Shown here one piece after another: positions 36,622 through 48,185 of a stretch of 64,000 nucleotides of DNA. Position 1 is the first letter of the stretch; each line of letters starts with the position of its first letter. Source of the stretch: Elmis aenea (lineage: Eukaryota > Arthropoda > Insecta > Coleoptera > Elmidae). Both the position numbers and the translations under genes were made by a program. The notes beneath the pieces were generated by a model, which was given only the letters and a program-made list of their open reading frames with translations, had not been told where the DNA came from and did not search any database. The DNA is taken from contig OX393577.1 of the NCBI GenBank assembly GCA_947652605.1, positions 68,720,108 to 68,784,107 on the forward strand. Reading direction: 5' to 3'.

Positions 36622-39600
36622 TTAATTTTTCGTCCAAGACGCGTGAAATTGAAGTGCCACTAAAACGTATGTCACAACGGTACCAGATATCTAGAAGGAA
36701 AAAATAAATATTCGTCATATATTAAGGGTTATTCCAACATGACCAAGTTTAAAAAATGTGCAACTTGAAACAAACATAAATAATTTGAAGATAATCCGTC
36801 TACATTGGCTAAAGTGAAAAAGCAAATATATTCTTTTTTAATGGTTACACCTGTGGTTCTCAGCTTGTGGAACGCGCCTCCTAGAGGGGCACCAAAAAGC
36901 TGAAGGAGGACGAAGATCATAAAGGTTGAGAAACATTGGCTTACTTAATTTGTGCAACAAAGAAAACTATAAATTTTTGGATTAATTTCTAGAGCTATAC
37001 TGGGCAACTATAAAAATGTTTGAAGAGCTATTAAACATATTTTTAATCGTTTTTTAAACGAAATAGCAGGCATGCATTAATCTAATGTTGTAGGAGTATA
37101 ATATATTTGATTCATAATTATAGAACCGTTTTGTAACAAATTCGCAGTTTATTGAACGATCAAAAGAGCAATTAGAATAAGTGTTTTTTTTCCAATAGCA
37201 ACAAGTATTGAATATAATATCAATTTACTTAATATTATACTACAACAATAATAAATTTTACTCAAATTTTGTAAATAGGAAACAAATAAGCATAATTTAT
37301 TTACCGGAAAAACTTTTTTTTAAATTTAGAAGAGCCGTAGGCAGTTGCATTAAGTCAATATTTTTCTTACAATTCTTTTCAGAGGATTAAGATGTAACAC
37401 TGTATTTTATATGAAGCCGAATGTACAGTGTTTGGCAAAATAGTTGTACTTACTATACATGAAAATTTTCTCTTTAAATATACCATCAACATGAAATGCA
37501 AGAGATTATAATGGAAAAACTAAAATACAATTTATTGTTTAATAACAAAAGCTGCATGGATCCACTTGTAATTAATTCGCAATCTATTTCAAATGCACAA
37601 TAACCAGGGACTAAAAACGAAAAAAATTCCGTTCGTTTCTGTTCGGAACGAAAACGAAATATATCGTTTTCGTTCCTTTCGTTCTAACCGAAAAAAATCT
37701 TTTTTCGTTTTCGTGAACCGAAATAATAACGGTTAAAACCGGTTTTACAATATTTTTTTTGTCGTCAAAAAATCAATTTTTTTTCTAGTCACCACAACCC
37801 TCTATAAATACGATAACAATATTGGCGTCTCAACTAAAATATAAACGATGACGATGGGGTTTGATGCTCACGGACAGCATATTTTAGACTGGCTAACCAT
37901 CGCCATATTAAATTTACCAAATCGTTAAACACATTAACATTTAACCATTTTATTAAGTTTAACACCCGTAAGGTGCAAAAACACAACGTGATTAGGTTAA
38001 ATTAGACACACGATCTTTATTTAAAAATATGAAAATATAGCAAGTGCTGTTTTAAATTTGTTTTAGTAGATACTAAAAATCTATGCATTTGAATTATTTG
38101 AATTAAATAAGATCCTGCTGTAATTATTTAAAAAGACAAAAGAATGAATTCAAGTGGATAATTTACTAAATGTTATAAATAAAAAAGATTTAACAAAAAA
38201 ACTTATATTAACTTGAAATATACTTCAACTTTATAGTTTGTACATAGGTACCCTACAATATACATTTTCACATTCCGTTAAATCTTACTAGCAACACATC
38301 TTCCAATAAATCTTCTTTTACATTAGTCCTTTTCGAAGTAAGAATAAATTTTACTATTATTATGTCTAAACGCAAATAAAACATACACATTGATAATATA
38401 TATCCAATCAAGTGTATATTCTATATTGATGATCTAAAAAACAAATTAGAAATAGAGAATATCTGTTCCGTTAATTGGGTTACACGAAATTGCAAGTATA
38501 AACAATAAAGTTGTTAATACATATTCACGTAAATATATGGCGAAAATTGAAGCTCACTTATTTCAAGTGAGATTTTTTACTGCCTCGTGGAGTCTCCCCA
38601 GCACAGAAGGTAAATTCGCGTTTGTGTTTAACAAATAAAATTGAAATAGCGACAAAACCGGTTAAAACCGGTTTTGGAAAATATTTATTTCGTTTTCGTT
38701 CTTGAACGAAAAATAATAATTTCGTTTTCGGTTTCGTTTTCGTTCTTAAAAAAATTTCGGTTAATTTCGTTTAACGTTTTCGTTTTCGTTCCGTTCTCAG
38801 TCCCTGACAATAACACAATAAATTGTACATTAGAGTACATTTGAGATTAAAAAAAAAAAAATATTGTTGTAACTTAATTTTATTTTTGGATTGTAAATAA
38901 CTTTTTCCCATCAAATGTTTTTGTATCTCTTAAAATAAGGGCACTTCACTCTTGCGAATATTTCAAAAATCGCTAAAATCTAGTCTACTATGACTTTTTA
39001 TTGAACTTTTCTTCATCTTAATATTAGTTTTAGACCATGCACTAACTTTTATCAAGAATAAAATTTTCTGAAACGTCAATAATAAATTGTTATCCATTTG
39101 TTGCAGACTTTTTGAATGACGCTGTATATCTAGGTTAAAAATAAAGTGTACTCTATATATTAAAGTTATAACCGAAAATTTAATTGTTATTTTCTACCTT
39201 TATAACCATTTCGTGACTTGTTAATTTTTATGACAGTTTTTTTTTTAAACGTATCGTGAACTAACGAAGTTATACATTACATACACAGACAATGAGATTA
39301 CATCGTATAGGCCAATTTCACTTCTACCTATAATATCAAAGCTTTTTGAAAAGCTGCTATTAAAAAGGATGAACAACATAATCGAGAGAAAAAAACTTAT
39401 TCCACCACATCAGTTTGGATTTCGTGACAAACACTCCACCGTAGACCAGGTTCATCGAATAATCAATGACATAGAGAAGTCATTAGAAGAAGAAAAAATT
39501 TGTTCGGCAACATTCCTCGATGTTGCTAAAGCATTTGACAAAGTCTGGCATAAAGGAGTACTAATAAAATTGAAGAAAATGCTTCCTGTTCAATATAGTC

Positions 39601-40995
39601 AGCTCCTGGAGTCATATCTATCTCAGCGAACGTTTAAGGTCAAAATGGAAAACGAGTACTCAGAACTGAAGTTTATAAGAGCAGGGGTACCTCAAGGAAG
39701 TGTCCTTGGACCGGTATTGTACCTGCTGTATACACATGACATTCCAGAAACAGAAAACGTAAAACTCGCCACATTTGCCGACGACACCGCAGTTCTAACT
39801 ACAGGAGCAACCATAGAAGAAACAACAGAAAATCTCCAAAGCGCAATTAATCAAATATATGCATGGACAAAACAGTGGCATATAAAAATCAACGAAGAAA
39901 AATCTGTTCACGTTAATTTCACCAACAAAAGAATAAACTACCTACCAGTGTATCTAAATAATAACATAATCCCTTGCAAAAAGACTGCTAAATATCTTGG
40001 CTTAAACTTAGACGTCAAGTTAAAATGGAAGGAACACGTCAAAAAGAAAACGGAACAGCTTAAGATAAAGTATAGAGATATGTATTGGCTGATAGGAAGA
40101 AATTCCCAGCTTTCTATCCAAAACAAACTGCTCCTATACAAACAGGTGCTCAAGGCTGTTTGGACATATGGCCTTCAATTATGGGGCTGTACCAAAAAAA
40201 GCAACTACAACTGTCTTCAAATATTCCAAAACCGCGTATTAAGAAGCATAGTAAATGCCCCTTGGTATGTTCGGAACAGCGGCTTACACCGGGAACTCCA
40301 GGTAGAATCTGTCCAGGAAGAAATTTAAAAAGCTACCAAAAGCCATGAGGAGAGGCTCCACAGACATTCCAACATTGAAGTGCTCCAACTTCTCGATAAT
40401 CAACAACTAGTGCGTAGGCTCAAAAGGATTAAACCGTTTGAACTTGTGTAGACTTAAAGTGTACAAAAGCAGAGTACAGTGCTATGTAGCCACGGTAGTG
40501 TAGTGTAGATTGTAATAGTGACTAGGATGGACCTTTGGCGACATCCAGACTCAAACACAAACGTAGTAAATTAGGTTAAAGTTAAAATGTTTATTAATCT
40601 ATTGGATTAGGTGCATTGCAAATTTTAAATAAATTAAAAAAATAAATAAATAAATAAATACACAGACAATCAACAATAAGTAACAAAAGCGTATAAAAAT
40701 GTACACAAAGCTCTAAAAAGTGTATTAATTTGACCTGTAAATTAAAAACAATTTTACTTACAGAGGCCAGGAGTCTCGTACCAACGGTGAAGATATCTGA
40801 AGCTCTTAATACTGGTTTTTGTATGTTAAGGGTCGCTATCATCATCTCCACCTAGAATAACAACAATTTTAATTATAACTGCGGTCGTAAAGTTTACAAT
40901 TTCGTAAAAGCGTAATTATCACACACCTGGGCAGCTTCGGCGGCACTCAATTTGCTAATGGGATATCGAAACAGGAATGACGATATGTCTTCACT
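36622..40995 (-). CDS. Gustatory receptor 2 (7tm_7 family), last three exons (5' part not found)
   Basis: Three minus-strand exons, all phase 0: 40995-40927 (SEDISSFLFRYPISKLSAAE...Q, donor GTGTGT), 40851-40762 (VEMMIATLNIQKPV ... FTVGTRLLAS, donor GTAAGT), and 36690-36622 (ISGTVVTYVLVALQFHASW.., then TAA, after TTCCTTCTAG). Joined, they align along their length with exons 2 and 3 of receptor 1 (LSNFLLEYS/ISSFLFRYP; TYVLVALQF identical), so the model is sound. They encode the C-terminal third, including the last membrane segment. A 4.07-kb intron separates the last two exons and contains a hAT MITE, a foldback fragment and a LINE. The large first exon, expected to resemble receptor 1, is not visible in 41000-44860; it may be farther upstream, lost, or split into short exons. 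The splice pattern is intact, so function is possible but unproven. Confidence 0.75.
36850..36941. repeat. Short hAT-type foldback (CTGTGGTTCTCA ends)
   Basis: 'ctgtggttctcagcttgtgg' near the left and 'ggttgagaaaca' near the right resemble the widespread hAT terminus CAGTGGTTCTCAACC. The centre (gcgcctcctagaggggcacc) is self-complementary. Lies in the receptor 2 intron. Confidence 0.55.
37605..38806. mobile_element. hAT-type non-autonomous element, 1.2 kb, perfect 8-bp TSD
   Basis: Starts CAGGGACTAAAAACG and ends, in inverse, CAGGGACTGAGAACG. Sub-terminal regions are rich in 'cgttttcg' units on both sides. It is flanked by identical 8-bp direct repeats ACAATAAC (37597-37604 and 38807-38814). 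No transposase frame is visible. Sits in the large intron of receptor 2. Confidence 0.85.
38937..39128. repeat. Foldback element R3-c, right half
   Basis: Matches the right arm of R3-b: 'aaaatcgctaaaatctagt', then 'gaccatgcactaactttt', ending 'ttgttgcagactttttgaa'. The left arm is missing. Confidence 0.65.
39292..40657 (+). mobile_element. 5'-truncated Jockey-type LINE with 13-bp target duplication
   Basis: The frame runs from 39292 (NEITSYRPISLLPIISKLFE) through the reverse transcriptase: HQFGFRDKHST, FLDVAKAFDKVWH, GVPQGSVLGPVLYLLYT and the catalytic FADD (TFADDTAVL). It ends in an A-rich (aaat)n tail. Direct repeats ATACACAGACAAT flank it (39281-39293 and 40658-40670). One in-frame TAA at 40326 separates the last part of the frame; otherwise the 319-codon block is open, so the insertion is fairly young. 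The endonuclease half is missing by 5' truncation. It lies antisense in the intron of gustatory receptor 2. Confidence 0.9.
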
Positions 40996-43599
40996 CTGTA
41001 AATATATGAAACTATAGAACTCGATAAATATTTATTTAATATGACCATTAGGCGGAAGGTAGTTTAGTAAAGCAACATGAGTAAATATTGTTATTGGGCA
41101 ATGTCGCCGAAATGATGAAATTACCCAAAAACGCAGCACGGAATAAATTACATTAACCTGTCAGCCGCCCGCCGTTCTTACGCAGCAGGAGTGAAATTCC
41201 TGCATTAGACACATTAGATAAATTCGCATGTGCATCGAATTTATGTTTACACAATTAACTTGATTAAAAACTTGCTCTTTTAATTTATAAATGGTATTTG
41301 CGTTAATTCTGAAGAGTACAAAATAAAGCATTTCCAGGAGCTTATGTCGTTAATATGCCCATAAAATAAACTTCCCTGTTGCATTATTAAAATGACGATC
41401 ATGTTGATAATAAAGCAATCACGATAATTACCTTAAACTGCGCGTATAAAATATATTATATTAACCTTAATGCCCGATTATTCAAGAAATTACTAGTAAT
41501 ATGTATAGTAAATGAGTTGAAGGTATATTTCATGATACTCCTACAATATTGTCATAAAATAAATACGCAATAACATAATGTACCTAAGAAATTAAAATGT
41601 TTTACGGGCTGTACGTGAATTGTAAAACAATTATTTAAAAACGCATACCATCTTAAGTAAAGTGTAGTTCACACGGTTACATTTGATGTCGCAACATCAA
41701 ATGTTGCGTAGAATTTATATTCCATTGTGGTGCTCTAAAACTTAAAAGTAGAAAAAATGGCACGCATTGATATAGAAATTGTACAGCCCTGCCTAGTGTT
41801 GTTTACATTTTTATAAACTAAAACCTACTGTGAAACATTTGAATTTAAGTTAAGAAAAACGAAGGCTAAATAGACTTTTGTTTTTAATTTTATTTTAAAG
41901 AGTTGTAAAAAAAAAATTCAACAAAAATCCCAGTTTATTATACACTTGTAATGTTTTTGAAAACTTTAAAGAACTGTTTTAGGCCTTTTTGAGCAAAATT
42001 TAGCTAGAAATGCATTATTTAGGGTGTCTTTAAAATTTTTAGATAATATGGAGACCATTGCAAAAGTTTCCCCATAGACTGCAGTCAAAATATTTAAGAA
42101 AATGGCATCAAATTCCTTTCACGCGTTTTATTTAAAACTTTTCAATCATCATTTCAACCAACTAAGGGTAAATAATTGATTTAAAAGATAGTCGAGGTTA
42201 TGAGAAAAGTTTTAAGTAGTTTTTAATTTTTGAAATTGCCGCGTATTTCGCAGTGCTAAAGTTTTCTCAATTCATGTCTTGAATTTGACATTTATTGAAA
42301 GATTATTTGTTAATAAGGCTGTTAGTTCTTATTTTACCCTGAATGACGTTATTAAGGCTAAAGTTTAACTTTTTAAAATCATTTAAGATCAGCTGTTATG
42401 GTGGAATGAATATAAACATGCTCAAAATACGGACATCAAATGAACGCTACATTCTACATGAGTAAGAAAGAGATGGAATTGCTATCGGACGTTGATACTT
42501 ATATCTAGTCCAGACATGCAAGGCGCTGTTTGTTTCTTTTTAACACGTCAGTTTAGCAGTCGCATATGTCGTAGCTTTCTTGCCACCTCCTTTATGTGCT
42601 CCTGGTACAAAATATAAGTAGTAAATGTCACTAATAGAGGTCGCGGTGTACACGATTTCGAAATTTATAAGGTATAGTGAAGGGATGTTCAGCTGGCGAC
42701 CCGCAGGCCACGTCAGACCCGCGAAAGAACTTTTGTGGCCCCCAGACACCTTACAAAAAATCATTCAACAACCCTTAAGACGATAACACATAAATTATAT
42801 CCAATAGTGCCCCGCTAAAGCTTCGGAGAAAAAAAATGGCCCGCACTCACATAGAAGTTGGACAGCCCCGGCCTAGATTATCAAGGTACCAAGAATATAT
42901 TCGTTTGGATATTTCACAGAGCAGTTTCTTAACTTCACAAGGGTAGAAACGCGAAAATATTAATAAATATAGCAATGTCGTTATTTTTCATGGTTGTCCT
43001 ATCCGTTAGACACCTACTTAACAATTTAAAAAAAGGCAATATATAAAATATTGGCGTTAAAGCTTTAATACCTACCCTTCATTCAACGATCACACATCAC
43101 AAACAATTGAATGCGTATTGTATTGAATATATTAAGAACAAAATACGATATCTAGTGACCTAAATTATTTAATATGCAAAGAGTTATTTACTTTATGTTT
43201 ATTAACTGAAATTATTGATAAAATCAGTAATAACTTATTGAAATATGTAGATTCCGATCACTAATAATACACTTGTGGGTAATAAAGTAAGTGATATCGA
43301 TAAAACAAATTGATTAATTGCTGGAAATATTAGTATTACATGTTTTAGTTTAATTTGGTCAAGCATTAGTCCTTTAAAAAAACGTTACGACACCTATTAA
43401 AATATTGGCTTTTTTACAACAAAAATTTTATTTTAAAATTTGTTAATATGCATTCATGACCACAGAGAATCCACCTATTTCATACGGTCACAGATATTCA
43501 GAAACAGAAGAGATACAAAATAGAAATGGTAGAAAAAAAATTTCAATTTTCTGGGGGTTCTTCGAAATGCTTCAATCTTTTTTAAACATTTTATATGAA
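40996..43599. other. Intergenic or upstream intron DNA of receptor 2, with TE fragments
   Basis: No receptor exon seen. 41700-41800 and 42660-42880 share 'aaaaaatggcacgcat'/'aaaaaatggcccgcac' followed by 'cagccctgcct'/'cagccccggcct', so both belong to one degraded transposon family. Confidence 0.45.
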
Positions 43600-44470
43600 A
43601 TTGCAACAGCGAAGGGTATCCGTCAAGGTTGCTGTACTTTATTTAAGATATATGCAGGGTCCTGCATTAGTGCGTTGGGCTTTCATAGCGCCAGCCCGTA
43701 GGAGACAGAAAAAACTTAAATACATAAAATCATTGGTTTGAAAAGATCTACATCCTAAAATTATTTTCAGCTATGCAGGGTGTCTCTACAACAGAAACAA
43801 AGAATTTTTTTAATGGAACACCCTATATATTTTTAGGTCTTCGGATGTAATTTTTTACATTTTGGCATTTGTTTTGCATCAGCGCGGCCTACTTCGGTGC
43901 ATAAAAATGCCATTAAGTGGCTACTTTTTGAAAAGTATTGAATATCTCAACAACTACAGGGTTTAGACATAGGACAACCCCTATAAAAATTGAAGAGAAG
44001 AAAAAATGCTATCGAATAGCGAAATAAAATAGGGGTGGTTACATTTGAAACAGAATACCTTGTTACTGGAGGTCATGCCGCTGATTTACAACTCGAAAAA
44101 CAAACCATCAAGAACACGAATTGATAAAAATGTCTTGGAGGTAAGATAAATAGTGATGGAAACTGTAAAACTGAATTGTCATACAGAATTGGACGAGGAC
44201 GAGCTGCCATAAAAAATTAAACTTCCTGCTATGGAACAAGAGTGTGACAAAAACGACAAAAAGCAAAATGTACAAATCAATAATAGAGAGTACTTATAAC
44301 CCTATACGAAGCTGAAAAATAGGTAGCTAATAAAAGAGAGGAAAGTAAAATTCAAGCTCTGAAAATGAAGTCCTGGAGGAAGTGCTGCGGTCTTACTAGA
44401 CTTGACAGAGTACGTAAGAATGGACGTAGGCAGGATGCTTTCATGAGGGGAGGTTGCTTATCGTAAAAAG
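43600..44470 (+). pseudogene. LINE remnant (reverse transcriptase and C-terminal pieces)
   Basis: At about 43600 the plus strand reads ATAKGIRQGCCTLFKIY, the reverse transcriptase G.RQGc.lSP.lF.iY motif. At 44335-44440 it reads QALKMKSWRKCCGLTRLDRVRKN, the pattern (emralRw..gvtr.DrvRN) found after it. Frames between are broken. It also carries 'gcagggtgtctctacaac' near 43776, another transposon terminus. Confidence 0.65.
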
Positions 44471-44860
44471 AGCTGAGGACCTATTTTTTTAGGTTACCAC
44501 TCTCTTTTTAAGTTTTTTGCAGCAGCATGTTTGATGGTTTCATCATGGGGGGGGGGGGTTAATAAACGGTAAAAAGAGCCGAAGACCTTTTTTTTAGCAC
44601 AAAATTTACAGTTCTCAAGCTCTATAACGATTTATTGCGAACCTATGGGGGGGGGGGTTCTGAAAACAAAGAACTCCAAGAATAAGATTGGCTTAACAGA
44701 AGAAGGTAGAGATTAGAATACGAAAAACGGTTTTGAACTGTAAAAAAAATCGCAAATATATATAAAAATATTATGGAGCAAACGTAAATGGAGAAATATT
44801 TGTCAGTTACTTTACTTAAAGTACTTTGCAACTCTCACCATTTTTAAAATCTGTGTAGTG
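44471..44860. other. Region with two poly-G runs, downstream of receptor 3
   Basis: Runs of G at 44549-44558 and 44647-44656, each within a similar context (ttt(a)gg... then gggggggggtt), suggest a short local duplication. No exon recognised. Confidence 0.4.
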
Positions 44861-45047
44861 GTCAATAGTATATGGATGGACTGCAGATGAGAAACATATT
44901 TAGTAGCCACACCAAGTCTTCCCCTAACACCATGCATCTTGTTAACAACACCACAATTTGCAACAATATACTACAAGTGATAAGCAATGTTTTTACAAGA
45001 AGTTTAGTTGCTTCCACTACAAAAATTATATGAAAAAATTTACTCAC

Positions 45048-46037
45048 CAAACGGTTTACACTTTCCAGTTGCGGTAGAAAATACAATAATCCCGCAACAT
45101 TATAAACAACTCTTAGTTGTAGCAAAATATCTGGACTTTGCTTGTCGTACAGGTAACCAATTATGAGCTGATAAAAATTTACAACTAACGTTGTATTAAC
45201 CACAATCCACCAGAAAATAAACCCTGGACTTATTGTTAAGCCCACATATCTATAATTCTGACAGAGCGCACTATACAATCGCCGGAGAGTTTTTAACTTT
45301 TTCTCCAAGAGATATTCGTTGCAAATTTTTGGGCGAGGCACAAACGAATACATTGCCTGTTGCGTCTCAGCATTGTCATGATTTAGACAAGCCTGCATTA
45401 ATTTAAACGCCTTTCTCCACTGAATCAAATGGATTTGAGAACAAACTACGCACATGGTGAACCCTGAAAATTGTGAGTACATAACCAAGTTTGTAGCCAA
45501 GACCTTCAGAATCGTCCAGTTTGGGGAAAAATACACAACACACAACGTGAGAATTAAAGAGTTCAAAACTAGCAACAGTATAAAAATTCGACACTTTGTT
45601 ACGATCATTTGTGTCATTTTACTGTCAAGAAGACTCTTAAAACCGAACCGGTTTTTGTGCTCGAGAATAGAGCTACATCCTTTCAATAAAATTTGCAACG
45701 TATTCCTGTTTGCGAAAACTGTAATGTTTGTTATTAGGCCCATGATGCAAAATAATATATCTGCTAATAAGTTTATAACGCTTGTTCTGCTGTGATTTGC
45801 GCGTCTTAAGATGTAAATATCTGATGCGATATGAGCTAGCACTATTGAGGAGATAAAAATTGTTGACGCGTTTAAAATTTTTGAAGTTTTATATTCGGTT
45901 TTGGCAGTTTTGTTTCTATGTGGACAACCAAACCAAACAGGCCACGCACCGCTGATGTAACCAATATACATTAAGGGATAAATCGCGCAAACTAAACAAT
46001 CTTTCGGTTTATTTTCGTTCCTTACAGGTTTTTGCAT
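45048..46037 (-). CDS. Gustatory receptor 3 (7tm_7 family), large exon, 330 codons
   Basis: I start at the Met at 46037 (MQKPVRNENKPKDCLVC...) because it lines up with the starts of the neighbouring receptors; the frame is open 25 codons farther up. After a short cytoplasmic N-terminus (CLVCAIYPLMYIGYISGAWP) it has the expected series of hydrophobic segments and the family-typical stretch KLKTLRRLYSALCQNYRY before the sixth one. The exon can end after ...LESVNRL at a phase-0 GTGAGT (45047-45042). Unusually the frame then stays open for 61 more codons to 44862 (VEATKLLVKTLL..., LQIVVLLTRCM), which looks like a receptor C-terminal segment. Either the donor is not used and the protein is about 391 aa, or further exons remain to be found. 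Taste-neuron membrane channel by family. Confidence 0.75.
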
Positions 46038-46519
46038 CTTGGTATGATGGTATGCCAAAATTAGTATAAAGGAGACAGCGAAAATAAAACAAAATTTAAC
46101 CAGGTAAAACAAAGGTCCTTGCTTTCTTGAATTGTTTTAAAATCCGTCTCGGTACACACTGACAACTCCCGCTTTTTCGAAATTAGTTCGGTTTTATACA
46201 AATCGAGACAATTGTGAGACAAGGCGTCTGCAGAATTCAAAAGTTTTAAATAACGATGTTTTTATTGGATTAAGAAATGAGGAAGTACCAAAAATTTTGC
46301 ACCAATAAAGTCAATACTTTAAAAAGTTTAATGTAATGGTTGTGAGATATGGAGGTGGAAAGTAGAATCAGAACTTAAAATGGATTACTTACGACATGGT
46401 GTAAGAGTTTTTCGCCTACAGGGAATAACTAATGACGAAATTCAAAACAGATACTGTACTAGATAGAATAAATAATAAAGAATTTTTTATGATTTGATCA
46501 CTTACTACGGATGCCAAAT

Positions 46520-46650
46520 TATCGATGGCCTAAAGGAACATTCCAGTGGATCCCATCCGGAAGAAACAAACGTGGACGGGCAAGAAGATCGTGAAATAAG
46601 AGCATGCGAAGAGCTATGTAAAGTAGATTAGACGAAGAATGCCTCAAGAT
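46520..46650 (+). pseudogene. LINE fragment, C-terminal tail
   Basis: The plus strand reads GTFQWIPSGRNKRGRARRS, resembling the L.W.P.GkRkRGRPk segment near the C-terminus of many LINE polyproteins. Stops follow at once. Confidence 0.55.
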
Positions 46651-47552
46651 AAAAATGCGTATAAAAATTACATGAAACTATCACTTTTTAAACCAAATTT
46701 AATTTTCATTTAAACGGATTATGTTCAGTATTATGATGTGCAAACTTATCAAAAAGTTTTCAGGTATGTACAGTAAACAGATGGCTTTTGTAGTACATAT
46801 TCTTTCTGTATTAAATGCAGTAATTAATTACGTTAGCATTGATGGATGATGGTTTACCAATTAATTAAACAAATGTTTTGTTGATTGACATCTTAATTAA
46901 GGTAATTTATAATGAGCCACATGTAAATGAACCGTAACACATTTAATTTCAGGTACAAAATAATAATTTTGCCCATGACATTTGGAGAAATTGAAGCACA
47001 AAAAAGCACTAAATAATCACCAAATCCTCTAGCAAATTGAATACGATCAGACAAAGTCACGGAGCCAGCGCAGCGCCCATGGACAATTTTTGAAATATCT
47101 CCCAAGCTATGCAGTTTTAAAGTTAATTCCTAATGCACACAAAAGCACTTACCAAGCACTAAATATTAGGATATGTTCTGGATTTTGTGTTTTATATCGC
47201 GAAGCCAACTTCAAAGACTCGTTTGTAATGTGCGTTATGAAATATTTAGCATAGTTGTTTTGACGTAAGTATATGTCTACTTAAAATCAAATTTCCATTC
47301 TCCATTAGGAGATTACATCATAAAAAGATAAACCAGTTTACATGACCGAAAAATAAGAACAATATGTGATTTTGACTTTAATGCCATTCAAAGAAAAAGT
47401 TGCGCCGCAACCCCTTCTTAACATGCATCAACATATTTCACTATTTTACGAAGCATATCGCTATTTCTTTTGTGATTACGGTTATTTATAAGAATAACTA
47501 AATAATGAAGTGATCTTCGAGACACCCTCTATGCTAATCATAAAACATAAAC

Positions 47553-47972
47553 CAGGGGTTTTCAAGCGGAGCACGGAGCTTGAGCAGGAAGCAGTGGAGC
47601 AATGGGTTTTTGCCCGGAGCAGGAGCGGAGTCTGGAGCAAGAATTTTGATTGCTTCACTGCTCCAGTTTATTATGTACAATTAAAAAAAAAACTTTTTCT
47701 TCTTCTTTTTTCAACGTTTCAAGATCAATAATTAGTTTTTTTAGACATTTATTTAACTTCTGTTTGTTAAGGCAAAATATTGTTATTTTTGACCAATCTT
47801 ATAAAATTTAAACTTTGTTTTTAAAAACAATTTTGCTAATCAAAAAACTTTTTTTTTAATGAACAATATTTGGAGCATGGAGCGGAGCTGGATTGGAGCT
47901 GGAGCAGGCATTTTGTTGCCGGAGCGGAGCTGGAGTGGAGCAATTAAAAAACTGGAGTGCTCCAAACCCCTG
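47553..47972. mobile_element. GGAGC-rich hAT-like MITE, copy 2
   Basis: 420 bp, starts CAGGGGTTTTCAAGCGGAGC and ends GTGCTCCAAACCCCTG. Internal layout matches copy 1 at 27395-27822: 5' ggagc repeats, AT-rich centre with 'gtttattatgtacaat', 3' ggagc repeats. Flanking bases (acataaac / acaaaccc) are only partly alike, so the duplication is decayed. Confidence 0.75.
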
Positions 47973-48185
47973 ACAAACCCATTCGTGGTATTTTCAAAAA
48001 ACTTGTAATATATTTTGATTACTTCATACAACGGAAATACGTTTCGATTTTTTTTAAACGATCAATTTTAAAAAAACGTTTAAATTTAAAAAAATCCATG
48101 GAATAAAAATAAATTTAAATGCCGGAGAAAATATTCTTAAAAATAATACATATTTAATATATTAAATGACTAAGATAATAGTTAC

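Larger units (their letters stand above)
46113..48185. other. Region between receptors 3 and 4
   Basis: Holds a LINE fragment (46520-46650) and a GGAGC element (47553-47972). Around 47160-47290 the minus strand has an open stretch ...FITHITNESLKLASRYKTQN... ending at a GTAAGT, a weak candidate for a further exon of receptor 4, but its phase does not match the large exon. Confidence 0.35.
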
